From Methylopila sp. 73B (GTDB lineage: Bacteria; Pseudomonadota; Alphaproteobacteria; Rhizobiales; Methylopilaceae), in NCBI RefSeq assembly GCF_000526315.1, contig NZ_JAFV01000001.1, positions 1,054,001-1,118,000 on the forward strand: a DNA stretch of 64,000 nucleotides, given 5' to 3'. Both the position numbers and the translations under genes were made by a program. Below the pieces are notes generated by a model. That model made no database searches and had not been told where the DNA came from. It was given only the letters and a program-made list of their open reading frames with translations. Below, piece by piece: positions 17,829 through 27,806 of this stretch (the stretch's first letter is position 1; the number at the start of each line of letters is the position of its first letter).

Positions 17829-20132
17829 ATGGACGTCGCCAAACCGTCACCCGTTCGTCGTATCCAACCGCGCCGCGCCCGGAAGCCTGCGCCTCCGCCG
17901 GCCGCGCCGACACCGACGGAGACTGAGCCGATGGCCGAGATCGCAAGCGTGCCGCCCCGGGCCGCAATCGCCGAAGCCAAGCTGGAGTCGGCGCCCGAGC
18001 CGGCCGCCTCGGATCGCCAGGGCGATCCCTCGCGCTTCGTGAATCGCGAGATCTCCTGGATCTGGTTCAACCGCCGCGTGCTGGAGGAGGCGTCGAACGC
18101 CTCGCATCCGCTGCTCGAGCAGCTCCGCTTCCTTTCGATCTCCGCGAACAACCTCGACGAGTTCTTCATGGTCCGCGTCGCCGGCCTCCGCGGCCAGCTT
18201 CGCTCGGGCCTGGTCGAGACCAGCCCCGACGGCCTGTCGGCGGCGGAGCAGCTGGTGAAGATCGGCGAGGTCGTTTCCTCGCTCGCCCGCGACCAGCAGA
18301 TCCGCTGGCTGGAGCTTCGGACCCAGCTGGAGGCCTCCGGCATCTTTCTGCTCGAGGCCTCGGCGCTGTCGCGGACGGAGCGGGTCTGGATCGAGGACTA
18401 CTTCCTCAACTACGTCTTCCCGGTCCTGACCCCGCTCGCGGTCGACCCGGCGCATCCCTTCCCGTTCATTCCCAACCTCGGCCTCACCATCGCGCTGCAG
18501 CTCGCCCGCCAGCGCGACGCCCGGCCGCTGAACGCCCTGATCCGCATCCCCGCGCGAATCGACCGCGCCATCCGCCTCCCGGAGAGTGAGCCCGGCGTCA
18601 CCCGGTTCATCGGGCTGGAGCAGGTGATCGGCCTGTTCATCGGGCGCCTGTTCCCGGGCTACGAGGTCAAGGCGCAGGCCGGCTTCCGGGTGATCCGCGA
18701 CAGCGATCTCGAAGTGGAGGAGGAGGCGGAGGACCTCGTCCGGCTGTTCGAGAGCGCGCTGAAGCAGCGCCGGCGTGGGTCCGTGATCCGGCTGGAGATC
18801 GAGAACACCATGCCGCCGGAGCTGCGGGCCTTCGTGGTGGCCGCGCTCGGCGTGTCCGACGACGAGGTGTTTGTCGTCGATGGGGTGCTGGCGCTGGGGG
18901 ACCTCAGCCAGATCGTCTCGATCGATCGGCCCGACCTCAAGTTCAAGGCCTACAACCCGCGCTTCCCCGAGCGCGTCCGCGACGCCGGCGGCGATTGCTT
19001 CGCCGCGATCCGCGAGAAGGACATCGTCGTCCACCACCCCTACGAGAGCTTCGACGTGGTGGTGCAGTTCCTGAACCAGGCGGCGCGCGACCCGAACGTG
19101 GTGGCGATCAAGCAGACGCTCTACCGCACCTCGTCCGACAGCCCGATCGTCAAGGCGCTCGCGGAGGCGGCCGAAGCCGGCAAGGTCGTCACGGCGCTGG
19201 TGGAGCTGAAGGCCCGCTTCGACGAGGAGGCCAACATCCGCTGGTCGCGCGATCTGGAGCGCGCCGGCGTGCAGGTCGTTTTCGGCTTCATCGAGCTGAA
19301 GACGCACTCCAAGCTGTCGCTGGTGGTGCGCCGCGAGGGCGGCGGGCTCACGACCTACTGCCACGTGGGCACGGGCAACTACCACCCGATCACCGCGCGC
19401 ATCTACACCGACCTGTCGTTCTTCACGGCCGATCCGGTGATCGGACGCGACGTCGGGCGGCTGTTCAATTTCATCACGGGCTACGCCGAGCCCGCGGAGC
19501 TCGAGCGCATGGCGGCCTCGCCGCACACCCTGCGCAAGCGCTTCCTCGGCCACGTCAAGGAGGAGATCGCCCATGCGAAGGCGGGCCGTCCCGCCGCGAT
19601 CTGGGTGAAGTGCAACAGTCTCGTCGACCCGGAGATCATCGACGCGCTCTACGACGCGAGCCGCGCCGGCGTGCAGGTCGACTGCGTGGTCCGCGGCATG
19701 TGCTCGCTGAGGCCTGGCGTCCCGGGGCTGTCCGAGAACATTCGGGTGAAGTCGATCGTCGGCCGGTTCCTCGAACACAGCCGCATCTACGCCTTCGGCG
19801 CCGGCTTCGGCTTGCCGTCGCCTCAGGCGCACGTCTACATCTCCTCGGCCGACCTGATGCAGCGCAACCTCGACCGCCGCGTCGAAGCCATGCTGCCGAT
19901 CCTCAATCCGACCGTGCACGAGCAGGTGCTCGACCAGATCATGGTCGCGAACCTCAAGGACAACCAACAGAGCTGGGCGCTGTTGCCGGACGGGACGTCG
20001 CGCCGCATCGTGCCCGTGGAGGGCGAAGAGCCCTTCAACGCGCACCAATACTTCATGACCAATCCGAGCCTTTCGGGACGAGGGAAATCCGTGAAGACAA
20101 GCTCACCGAGACGGTTGGCCAAGCGTGGCTGA
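17829..20132 (+). CDS. ppk: Polyphosphate kinase 1
   Basis: Reversibly makes polyphosphate from ATP. The product from ATG 17829 (Shine-Dalgarno AGGAA inside hdaA) is 767 aa. It has a Pro/Ala-rich head of about 60 residues before the conserved start [20 protein letters not shown]; an internal ATG at 17931 is an alternative. The autophosphorylated His is in [15 protein letters not shown] (H493) followed by [23 protein letters not shown]. The second conserved His is in [12 protein letters not shown]. The C-terminal PLD-like domain carries [20 protein letters not shown]. The last 8 nt overlap ppx. Confidence 0.97.
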   Translation: MDVAKPSPVRRIQPRRARKPAPPPAAPTPTETEPMAEIASVPPRAAIAEAKLESAPEPAASDRQGDPSRFVNREISWIWFNRRVLEEASNASHPLLEQLRFLSISANNLDEFFMVRVAGLRGQLRSGLVETSPDGLSAAEQLVKIGEVVSSLARDQQIRWLELRTQLEASGIFLLEASALSRTERVWIEDYFLNYVFPVLTPLAVDPAHPFPFIPNLGLTIALQLARQRDARPLNALIRIPARIDRAIRLPESEPGVTRFIGLEQVIGLFIGRLFPGYEVKAQAGFRVIRDSDLEVEEEAEDLVRLFESALKQRRRGSVIRLEIENTMPPELRAFVVAALGVSDDEVFVVDGVLALGDLSQIVSIDRPDLKFKAYNPRFPERVRDAGGDCFAAIREKDIVVHHPYESFDVVVQFLNQAARDPNVVAIKQTLYRTSSDSPIVKALAEAAEAGKVVTALVELKARFDEEANIRWSRDLERAGVQVVFGFIELKTHSKLSLVVRREGGGLTTYCHVGTGNYHPITARIYTDLSFFTADPVIGRDVGRLFNFITGYAEPAELERMAASPHTLRKRFLGHVKEEIAHAKAGRPAAIWVKCNSLVDPEIIDALYDASRAGVQVDCVVRGMCSLRPGVPGLSENIRVKSIVGRFLEHSRIYAFGAGFGLPSPQAHVYISSADLMQRNLDRRVEAMLPILNPTVHEQVLDQIMVANLKDNQQSWALLPDGTSRRIVPVEGEEPFNAHQYFMTNPSLSGRGKSVKTSSPRRLAKRG

Positions 20133-21696
20133 GGCTTCGCTCGCCCCGACGGACGTCGTCGACGCCGGACGCAAGGCTCCGGCCCCCAAGCGCGCCCTGC
20201 CGCCGGGGCGTCTGCCGTGCGGCGCGCCGGTGGCGATCATCGACATCGGATCGAACTCGGTCCGTCTTGTGGTCTACGAGGGCCTCACCCGCGCCCCGAC
20301 CGCTCTGTTCAACGAGAAGGAGCTGTGCGCGCTCGGCCGCTCCGTCGCGGTCACCGGCAAGCTGTCGGACGCCAGCATGGCGAAAGCGCTGGCGGCCCTG
20401 AGGCGGTTTCGCGCGCTGAGCGACGGCATGGGCGTCGAGCGGCTCTACGTGTTGGCGACCGCCGCCGCGCGCGACGCCGAGAACGGCGCGGCCTTCATCG
20501 CCGAAGCCGAAAACATTTGCGGCGTGAAGGTCGGCTTGCTGTCGGGCAAGCGCGAGGCGGAGCTGTCGGCGCTCGGCGTCGTCTCCGGCGTCTACCGGCC
20601 GAACGGCGTGGTGGGCGACCTCGGCGGCGGCAGCCTGGAGCTCGTCAACATCTCCAAGACGAAGGTCGGCGAGGGCTCCACCCACCCGCTCGGCGGCCTG
20701 CGGCTGCAGGACGCCTCCGAGCGCTCGATCAAGAAGGCCGACCGGCTGGTCCGCGACGCGCTCGAAGGCGTCGCGGCGCTCGGTAAGCTGAAAGGCCGGA
20801 CGTTCTACGCCGTCGGCGGCACCTGGCGCGCGCTCGCCCACATGCACATGGTGCAGAAGAACTACCCGCTGCACGTCCTCCACGGCTACACCATCCCGGC
20901 CAAGGAGGCGTTGGAGTTCTGCCGCCTCGTGCGCCGCGTCGATCCCGAGACGCTGCCGGGCGTCTCGACCGTATCGTCCGAGCGTCGCCCGCTGCTCGCC
21001 TATGGCGCGCTGGTGCTCGAGCACATCATCCGTATCGGCAAGCCGAACGAGGTCATCATGTCCGCGCTCGGCGTCCGCGAAGGGCTGCTGTTCGAGCTGC
21101 TGGACGACGACGGCCGGCGCCAGGATCCACTGATCAGCACCGCGGTCGATCTTGGGTATCTCCGCTCGCGCGCGCCCCGGCACGGGTTCGATCTGGTGGA
21201 CTGGACCGACCGCCTGTTCCGCAGCGTGGATCTCGACGAGGAGGCCGAGGAGAAGCGCTGGCGGCACGCCGCCTGCCATCTCGCCGACATCGCCTGGCGC
21301 GCGCATCCCGACTATCGCGGCCAGCAGAGCCTCGAGACCATCGCCCATGCCGCGCTGACGGGGCTTGACCATCCCGGCCGCGCCTTCATCGCGCTGGCGG
21401 TCTACTACCGCCACATGGGCCTGCTCGATGACGAGTCGAGCCCGCGCATCCGCGAGATCGCCTCCACGCGCATCCTCGACCGGGCCCGCATCCTCGGCGG
21501 CGCGATGCGGGTGGGCTACCTCGTGTCGGCCTCGGTGCCGGACGTGCTGCCCCGCGCCCCGCTCACCATGCGCAAGGGCGTCCTTACGCTCCGGCTGCCG
21601 GCTGAACTCGGCGACCTTGCCAGCGACCGCCTGCGGAACCGCCTGGCCAAGCTCGGCAAGATGCTGGGACGGCCGACCGCGATCATCGAGATCTGA
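20125..21696 (+). CDS. ppx: Exopolyphosphatase (Ppx/GppA family)
   Basis: Hydrolyses terminal phosphates of polyphosphate and possibly pppGpp. The GTG start at 20125 lies within the end of ppk (8-nt overlap in a different frame), so the kinase and phosphatase are translationally coupled. The actin-like ATPase fold is marked by [18 protein letters not shown] (phosphate-1 motif), [19 protein letters not shown] and [19 protein letters not shown]-terminal HD-like helical part follows ([21 protein letters not shown]). At 523 aa it is a typical alphaproteobacterial Ppx. A palindrome lies between it and the convergent rnd gene. Confidence 0.95.
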   Translation: MAEASLAPTDVVDAGRKAPAPKRALPPGRLPCGAPVAIIDIGSNSVRLVVYEGLTRAPTALFNEKELCALGRSVAVTGKLSDASMAKALAALRRFRALSDGMGVERLYVLATAAARDAENGAAFIAEAENICGVKVGLLSGKREAELSALGVVSGVYRPNGVVGDLGGGSLELVNISKTKVGEGSTHPLGGLRLQDASERSIKKADRLVRDALEGVAALGKLKGRTFYAVGGTWRALAHMHMVQKNYPLHVLHGYTIPAKEALEFCRLVRRVDPETLPGVSTVSSERRPLLAYGALVLEHIIRIGKPNEVIMSALGVREGLLFELLDDDGRRQDPLISTAVDLGYLRSRAPRHGFDLVDWTDRLFRSVDLDEEAEEKRWRHAACHLADIAWRAHPDYRGQQSLETIAHAALTGLDHPGRAFIALAVYYRHMGLLDDESSPRIREIASTRILDRARILGGAMRVGYLVSASVPDVLPRAPLTMRKGVLTLRLPAELGDLASDRLRNRLAKLGKMLGRPTAIIEI

Positions 21697-21713
21697 ACCG
21701 CTATCCCATTCGT

Positions 21714-21734
21714 GTCCCGGCCTTGAGCCGGGAC
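21714..21734. repeat. GTCCCGGC-N5-GCCGGGAC palindrome between ppx and rnd
   Basis: Perfect 8-bp inverted repeat with a CTTGA loop. The complete 21-nt unit recurs exactly at 48969-48989 and, inverted, at 49057-49077. It lies between two convergent genes, where it could also serve as a bidirectional transcript-end hairpin. Confidence 0.8.
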
Positions 21735-21742
21735 CAGGCCGG

Positions 21743-22993
21743 TCAGTCGGCGACGACGGGCGCGCTCGCCGGCTCGGCGGCGCGTTCGCCCCGGCCGCCG
21801 CGGCGGCGGCGGGGCTGCGGGGCGGGCAAGGGACCATCCTCCGCCGGATCGCGCGCGAGCGTCACCACGCGTCCGCGCTCGACCGCGAGCGCAAGCTCGC
21901 CGGCCTTCAGCTGGAGGGCCTTTTCGCCGAACAGCTCGCGACGCCAGCCGTGCAGGGCCGGCACCTCCGCCGCGTCGTCGGCGGCGATACGCTCGAGGTC
22001 GTCGCTGTTCGCGATGATCTTGGCGGCGACCGCGTTCTGCTCCGCGATCATGCGAAGCAGAACCTTCAGCAGCTCGACGGTCGCAGGGTTCGCGCCCGCC
22101 GCGCCGCGGTCGCGATCGATCTCCGGCAGGCTTGCGGGATCGAGCGCGAGCCCGCGCGCGACCGCCTCCAGAATTTCTTGGCCGGCTCGGGAACGTTCGT
22201 AGCCGCGCGGAAAGGTGCGCAGGCCGCCCAGCGCGTCGGCGGTCTTGGGCGCGCGGGTTGCGACCTCGAGCAGGGCGTCGTCCTTCAGCACCCGGGAGCG
22301 CGGGACGTCGCGGCCCTGCGCCTCCCGCTCGCGCCAAGCTGCGACCTCCATCAGCACGGCGAGGTCGCGCGGCTTCTTCACGCGCGACCGAAACCGCTGC
22401 CACGCCTCGTCCGGCTCGGCGCGGTAGGTCGCGGGGGAGGTGAGCACCTCCATCTCCTCGACCAGCCACTCCGTCCGGCCGCGTTTCACGAGATCGGCCG
22501 AGAGCTTGGCGTAGACCGTGCGGAGGTGCGTGACGTCGGCGATGGCGTAGGTGATCTGGTCGTCCGACAGCGGGCGACGGCTCCAGTCTGTGAAGCGCGA
22601 GGACTTGTCGAGCGTCACGCCGGTCGTCCGCTGCACCAGCTGGTCGTAGGACACGCTGTCGCCGAAGCCCAGCACCATGGCGGCGATCTGGGTGTCGAAC
22701 ACCGGGTGCGGCACGAGCCCGGCGAGATGATGGAAGATCTCGATGTCTTGCCGCCCGGCGTGGAACACCTTCAGCACGCTCTCGTTCGCCATCAGGTCGA
22801 ACAGCGGCTGGAGGTCGAGGTCCGGCGCGAGCGCGTCGACCACGACTGGGCCTTCCGCGTCGGCGAGCTGCACGACGCAGAGTTTCGGCCAGAAGGTGGT
22901 TTCGCGCAGGAACTCGGTGTCGACCGTCACGAAAGGGGAGCGGGCGAAGCGGGCGCAGGCGGCGGCGAGGTCGGCGGTTGCAGTGATCATCAT
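21743..22993 (-). CDS. rnd: Ribonuclease D
   Basis: 3'-5' exoribonuclease of the DEDD family that trims tRNA and other stable RNAs. Start at the first of two adjacent ATGs (complement of 22991-22993) gives 416 aa: [31 protein letters not shown]. The exonuclease motifs are [11 protein letters not shown] (Exo I), [17 protein letters not shown] (Exo II) and [13 protein letters not shown] (Exo III). One HRDC domain follows at about residues 205-290. The C-terminus is basic and low-complexity ([14 protein letters not shown]), possibly adding RNA affinity. Divergent from aspS across 136 nt. Confidence 0.94.
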   Translation of the reverse strand: MMITATADLAAACARFARSPFVTVDTEFLRETTFWPKLCVVQLADAEGPVVVDALAPDLDLQPLFDLMANESVLKVFHAGRQDIEIFHHLAGLVPHPVFDTQIAAMVLGFGDSVSYDQLVQRTTGVTLDKSSRFTDWSRRPLSDDQITYAIADVTHLRTVYAKLSADLVKRGRTEWLVEEMEVLTSPATYRAEPDEAWQRFRSRVKKPRDLAVLMEVAAWREREAQGRDVPRSRVLKDDALLEVATRAPKTADALGGLRTFPRGYERSRAGQEILEAVARGLALDPASLPEIDRDRGAAGANPATVELLKVLLRMIAEQNAVAAKIIANSDDLERIAADDAAEVPALHGWRRELFGEKALQLKAGELALAVERGRVVTLARDPAEDGPLPAPQPRRRRGGRGERAAEPASAPVVAD

Positions 22994-23129
22994 GTCGTCT
23001 TCGCATATAGCGGAGTCGATCGCCGGTGTCTCCGTGCTCGCGCCGACATCCTTGACAACATCGCCGCCTGCATGCCGTGGTCCCGCGGCTTTTCCGGCTG
23101 CGCGCCGAACGACCCGGGACGACATCACG

Positions 23130-24902
23130 ATGCACCGCTACCGCACCCAAACCTGCGGCGAACTCCGCTCCGACCATGTCGGCGAGACCGTTCGCCTGTC
23201 CGGCTGGGTTCATCGCGTCCGCGACCACGGCGGCGTGCTGTTCATCGACCTGCGCGACCATTACGGCCTGACGCAGGTTGTCGTTGATCCCGACAGCGCG
23301 GCGTTCAAGCTCGCCGAGACCGTGCGCTCGGAATGGGTGATCCGCATCGACGGCGCGGTGCGCACCCGCCCCGCCGGCACCGAGAACGCCGAACTGCCGA
23401 CCGGTCAGGTCGAGATCTACGCGAAGGAGATCGAGGTTCTGGGGCCCGCGGCCGAGCTGCCGCTGCCGGTGTTCGGCGACCAGGACTATCCGGAGGAGAC
23501 GCGTCTCCGCTACCGCTTCCTCGATCTGCGCCGCGAGAAGCTGCACCGGAACATCATGACCCGCGGCGCGATCATCGACGCCATGCGGGCGAAGATGAAG
23601 GGGCAGGGCTTCTTCGAGTTCCAGACCCCGATCCTGACGGCGTCGAGCCCCGAAGGCGCGCGCGACTTCCTCGTGCCGAGCCGGATCCACCCCGGCACGT
23701 TCTACGCGCTGCCGCAGGCGCCGCAGCAGTACAAGCAGCTGATCATGATGAGCGGCTTCGACCGCTACTTCCAGATCGCGCCCTGCTTCCGCGACGAGGA
23801 CCCGCGCGCCGACCGCCTGCCCGGCGAGTTCTACCAGCTCGACCTCGAGATGAGCTTCGTCGAGCAGGAGGACGTGTTCGCGGCCGTGGAGCCGGTGATC
23901 ACCGGCGTGTTCGAGGACTTCGCCAACGGCAAGCCGGTGACGAAGAACTGGCCGCGCATCCCCTACGCCGAGTCTCTCGCCAAGTACGGCACCGACAAGC
24001 CGGACCTGCGCAACCCGCTCGTCATGCAGGACGTGTCGGAGCACTTCCGCGGATCGGGCTTCAAGGTCTTCGCGCGCATGCTGGAGACCGAGACCAACCG
24101 CGTGTGGGCCATTCCCGGCCCCTCGGGGGGCAGCCGCGCGTTCTGCGACCGCATGAACTCGTGGGCCCAGTCGGAAGGCCAGCCCGGCCTCGGCTACGTC
24201 ATGTGGCGAGAGGGCGGCGAGGGCGCCGGCCCGATCGCGAACAACATCGGTCCGGAGCGCACCGCGGCGATCCGCGAGCAGCTCGGCCTCAAGGAGGGCG
24301 ACGCCGCCTTCTTCGTGGCGGGCGACCCCGCGACCTTCGTTCGGTTCGCGGGCCTCGCGCGCACCAAGGTCGGCGAGGACCTGAAGCTCGTCGACCACGA
24401 CCGGTTCGAGCTCGCCTGGATCGTCGACTTCCCGATGTACGAGTGGAACGAAGACGAGAAGAAGGTCGACTTCTCCCACAACCCCTTCTCCATGCCGCAG
24501 GGCGGCCTCGACGCGCTCAAGGGGCAGGACCCGCTCACCATCAAGGCGTTCCAGTACGACATCGCCTGCAACGGCTACGAGATCGCCTCCGGGGGCATCC
24601 GCAACCACCGCCCGGAGGCGATGGTGAAGGCCTTCGAGATCGCGGGCTACGGCGAGGAGACGGTGGTCGAGCGCTTCGGCGGCATGTACCGCGCGTTCCA
24701 GTACGGCGCGCCGCCGCATGGCGGCATGGCGGCCGGCGTGGACCGCATCGTGATGCTGCTCACGGGCTCGACCAACCTGCGCGAGATCTCGATCTTCCCG
24801 ATGAACCAGCGCGCCGAGGATCTGCTGATGGGCGCGCCGACGCCGGCGACCCCCCAGCAGCTCAAGGAGCTGCACCTTCGCCCGGCGCTGCCGAAGGCGT
24901 GA
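23130..24902 (+). CDS. aspS: Aspartyl-tRNA synthetase
   Basis: Class II synthetase that charges tRNA-Asp. The 590-aa product from ATG 23130 has the OB-fold anticodon-binding domain ([38 protein letters not shown]), class II motif 2 ([24 protein letters not shown]), the bacterial GAD insertion (about residues 290-420) and motif 3 ([25 protein letters not shown]). Length matches the bacterial type. Many alphaproteobacteria use a non-discriminating enzyme together with GatCAB; this cannot be decided here. Its stop is only 9 nt from the stop of the convergent gene, with no terminator between. Confidence 0.97.
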   Translation: MHRYRTQTCGELRSDHVGETVRLSGWVHRVRDHGGVLFIDLRDHYGLTQVVVDPDSAAFKLAETVRSEWVIRIDGAVRTRPAGTENAELPTGQVEIYAKEIEVLGPAAELPLPVFGDQDYPEETRLRYRFLDLRREKLHRNIMTRGAIIDAMRAKMKGQGFFEFQTPILTASSPEGARDFLVPSRIHPGTFYALPQAPQQYKQLIMMSGFDRYFQIAPCFRDEDPRADRLPGEFYQLDLEMSFVEQEDVFAAVEPVITGVFEDFANGKPVTKNWPRIPYAESLAKYGTDKPDLRNPLVMQDVSEHFRGSGFKVFARMLETETNRVWAIPGPSGGSRAFCDRMNSWAQSEGQPGLGYVMWREGGEGAGPIANNIGPERTAAIREQLGLKEGDAAFFVAGDPATFVRFAGLARTKVGEDLKLVDHDRFELAWIVDFPMYEWNEDEKKVDFSHNPFSMPQGGLDALKGQDPLTIKAFQYDIACNGYEIASGGIRNHRPEAMVKAFEIAGYGEETVVERFGGMYRAFQYGAPPHGGMAAGVDRIVMLLTGSTNLREISIFPMNQRAEDLLMGAPTPATPQQLKELHLRPALPKA

Positions 24903-24911
24903 CCGCCCCGG

Positions 24912-26894
24912 TCATCCGTCGCGGGTGACGATCGTCAGGTCGAGCGCCTGGGCGAGGCCGACGGGGCCAAGCCCGATCAGGCCCAGGACCCGAAGCAGGC
25001 GCGTGTCGGCGCCCTTCGGGGTAATCGCCACGTCGAGCGCGCCGCCCTTGCGGATGAACAGCCCGAGCGCGCGCCCCGAGGCGTCGGCCGAGGGGCCGAG
25101 GATCTCGGCCACCGTCTGCTCGACCTGCTGCGCCAGATCCTCGCGGTAGACGTCGGGCGGGCGCCCGACGCGGTCGGCGGCGTAGGCGAGCGCGGCGGCG
25201 AGACCGCCGTGGTCCACGACCTTCAGCGCGAAGGGTTCGACCGTCACCTCGGACAGCTTCTCGATCAATTCGCCGCCGCGCTCCACCGCGACCTTGGGAT
25301 CGACGTTGACCAGCGAGCCGGTGAGTCTCACGTCGGCGACGCCCGGAGCGTCGTAGGCGAGCTGCTCCAGCTTCAGGATCTGCGTTGTGGCGTCGAGGGA
25401 GACGTCGGCGGCGAAGCTCAGGTTAATCTCCTCCACTCCGGCGTCCTGCAGATAGCGCCCGACGCGCCACCGCGGCGGCAAGGGCGCCTGCAGATGCTCG
25501 ACGGCGAGGCTGATGTGGTTGGGCAGCGCCGCGGCGACGTCGCCGCGTTGACCGGTGCGCAGCTTGCCCGCCCGGACGGCGTAGCCGTTGCGGACGATCT
25601 CCACGGTCGCCAGTTCGGCCGAGGCCGCGCGCGGCGTCAGCCCCATCATCTTCTCCGCCGGCGGCGTGCTCGTGAGCAGGATCTTGTCGTCGCCGACCTC
25701 CTGGGCGTAGGCGAGCAGCCCGGTGGCGTCGAAATCCGTGACCGCCCCGCTTCCGGCCGCCGCCGAGGCCTCCGTGGTCTCGGCGCGGAAGGCCTCGAAC
25801 CGCAGCTGGCCGACCCGACCGTCCGCGACGGCCGTGGCCTCGACCAGTCCGGCCGAGGCGCTGCGGGGACCCTCGACGTCGAACGACAGCGTGGCGTCGT
25901 TGGCGGCGGCGCGCCCAATCGCGACGGCGCGCACGCTGTCGACGGCCATCAGCATCAGCTGGCGGACCTCGGCGGGCGTCAACGGCTCGTCCGAGCGGGC
26001 CTTGTTGGCGAGCTGGTCGATGGCCTGGGTCGGGAAGGCGAGGGGCCGGAGAGCGAGGTCTTCGAGCGTCAGGCGCCCGACGGTCGCGTTCACCAACCCG
26101 TAAGAAGCGGTAGGCGCCCGCAGCGAAACGCCCTGGACCTCGGCCCGCGCCACGGCGATCTCGCGCTCGCCCTGGCCGTCGCCGGCCTCGAAGCGCATCA
26201 GCGTCGGCAGGCTGACGCCCTCAAGCGTGGCTGCGCCGAGGCTGAGCGCGTTGGTCGCGTCCGCGCTGGCGCCGGGCGGCGGGCGCATCGAAAGCCCGAC
26301 GCTCTCGATCGTGGCCCGGCTGACGACTCCGTTGGCGGCGGGACCCAGCACGACGTTGCGGATCGTGCGCGTCGCCTTGAGGTCGGCGTTGACGCTTGTC
26401 ATCTCGGGCACGCGCCCGCTGCGGATCGACACCTGGGCGATCATGTCCGCCTGGGTGCGGGCGGCGCGACCGACGCGGGGCGGGCTGACGAGGCCCTGGG
26501 CCGGGCCCTCGTAGCCGGCGACCTCGATCGTCGGGATGGTGAGCGTCTCGTTTGCGAGCGTGACGGAGACGTTCTCGAGGAGGATGGAGTCCGCCACCAT
26601 GCGGTCCTCCCGGCCGCCCGGGCGCTGGATCGTGACCCGGCCGATCTGGATCTTTGCGCCGTCGGCGCCCGGGGAATCCACCGCGATGTCGGTCACGACG
26701 AGCGACTGCCGGAACAGGTCGTAATCGACCGCGCCGCGGCTCGCGACGGCCGTGTTCAGCCGACGGATCCGCTCCAGCGCCCTGTCCACCTCCGAGGCGG
26801 CGAAGCGGTTCGCGACCGCAGGCGCCAAAGCGAGACCGATGAACGTCAGGCCAAGCGCGAGCGCGACCCCGATGATTCCATACCGCTTCTTCAT
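24912..26894 (-). CDS. Unknown membrane-anchored protein, 660 aa
   Basis: I do not recognise the family. The ATG complementary to 26892-26894 gives MKKRYGIIGVALALGLTFIGLALAPAVANRF, an N-terminal signal anchor. The remaining 630 residues contain no further transmembrane helix and look like a long periplasmic beta-rich domain. It alternates short hydrophobic strands with polar turns (VVTDIAVDSPGADGAKIQIGRVTIQRPGG, NVSVTLANETLTIPTIEVAGY). This resembles AsmA/DUF748-like envelope proteins but without a firm signature. The C-terminal 130 residues are more helical (LAAALAYAADRVGRPPDVYREDLAQQVEQTVAEIL). Standing alone between aspS and the glycosyltransferase gene, it gives little functional context. 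Its length and codon use are ordinary for the region. Confidence 0.7.
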   Translation of the reverse strand: MKKRYGIIGVALALGLTFIGLALAPAVANRFAASEVDRALERIRRLNTAVASRGAVDYDLFRQSLVVTDIAVDSPGADGAKIQIGRVTIQRPGGREDRMVADSILLENVSVTLANETLTIPTIEVAGYEGPAQGLVSPPRVGRAARTQADMIAQVSIRSGRVPEMTSVNADLKATRTIRNVVLGPAANGVVSRATIESVGLSMRPPPGASADATNALSLGAATLEGVSLPTLMRFEAGDGQGEREIAVARAEVQGVSLRAPTASYGLVNATVGRLTLEDLALRPLAFPTQAIDQLANKARSDEPLTPAEVRQLMLMAVDSVRAVAIGRAAANDATLSFDVEGPRSASAGLVEATAVADGRVGQLRFEAFRAETTEASAAAGSGAVTDFDATGLLAYAQEVGDDKILLTSTPPAEKMMGLTPRAASAELATVEIVRNGYAVRAGKLRTGQRGDVAAALPNHISLAVEHLQAPLPPRWRVGRYLQDAGVEEINLSFAADVSLDATTQILKLEQLAYDAPGVADVRLTGSLVNVDPKVAVERGGELIEKLSEVTVEPFALKVVDHGGLAAALAYAADRVGRPPDVYREDLAQQVEQTVAEILGPSADASGRALGLFIRKGGALDVAITPKGADTRLLRVLGLIGLGPVGLAQALDLTIVTRDG

Positions 26895-27064
26895 GCGCGC
26901 GGACGATCTCCCTTTCGACGACGCGCTCGCGCGCCCGACGCTTAGCGCTCGCACGCACGGTCCAGTTCCGTCCTGCGCGCGACGACCGCTCGGCTTGAAA
27001 GCCGGCCCCGTTCGCGGGCATGGTGCCGCCGCTCCAACGTCGTCCCAGACCCGAGGCCGCCCCC

Positions 27065-27805
27065 ATGACGCAAACGTTCATCTGCATCCGCTGGGGCAGC
27101 ATGTACGGGGCGGATTACGTCAACAAGCTCTATGCGATGATCGCGCGCAACACGCGCCGGCCGTTCCGACTGGTTTGCTACACCAACGACGCTGCAGGGT
27201 TCCGGCCTGAGGTGGAAAGCTATCCACTGCCGCCGATCGACATGCCGCCGAGCCACATGTGGAAGTCGTGGCGCAAGGTCTCGCTTTGGGCGCGAGAACT
27301 CGAAGGGATCTCTGGCCGGGTGCTGTTCCTCGACCTCGACGTCGTGATCACCGGCGACCTCGATCCCTTTTTCGACCACGCGCCCGAGGCGGACTTCATC
27401 GTGGCCGAGAACTGGACGCAGATGGGGCAGGGGATCGGCAACACCTCGGTCTACCGGTTCGAGGTCGGGGCCTATTCCGAGATCTACGACGCCTTCATGA
27501 AAGATCCGGCGGGTACGATCGCCAGCCACCCGAACAGCCAGACCTACATCTCGCGCACGATCGGCGAGCGGAAGCGTTACTGGCCCGCCCCGTGGTGCGT
27601 CAGCTTCAAGCACACCCTGATCCCGAGCTGGCCCCTGAACTTCGTGAAGACGCCCGAGCTGCCTGCGGATGCCAAGGTGATCTGCTTCACCGGCCGCCCC
27701 AATCCAGACGAGGCGCGCGACGGTCGTTGGCCCGCCCCGCCGCTCAAGCGGATCTACAAATACGTCCGCCCCACGCCATGGATCGCGGCCAACTGGCGCG
27801 AGTGA
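27065..27805 (+). CDS. Putative glycosyltransferase (GT-A-like fold)
   Basis: A 246-aa soluble protein beginning MTQTFICIRWGSMYGADYVNKLYAMIARN, the N-terminal strand-helix unit of GT-A-like sugar transferases. A DxD metal/nucleotide motif is at residues 90-92 in VLFLDLDVVITGDLDPFF. The later part has WPAPWCVSFKHTLIPSWPLNF and ends KYVRPTPWIAANWRE. No signal peptide or transmembrane helix is seen. Its stop is separated by one nucleotide from the ATG of the ELM1-family gene, so the two are surely co-translated. The sugar donor and acceptor are unknown; a role in surface glycan assembly is inference. Confidence 0.7.
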   Translation: MTQTFICIRWGSMYGADYVNKLYAMIARNTRRPFRLVCYTNDAAGFRPEVESYPLPPIDMPPSHMWKSWRKVSLWARELEGISGRVLFLDLDVVITGDLDPFFDHAPEADFIVAENWTQMGQGIGNTSVYRFEVGAYSEIYDAFMKDPAGTIASHPNSQTYISRTIGERKRYWPAPWCVSFKHTLIPSWPLNFVKTPELPADAKVICFTGRPNPDEARDGRWPAPPLKRIYKYVRPTPWIAANWRE

Positions 27806-27806
27806 C

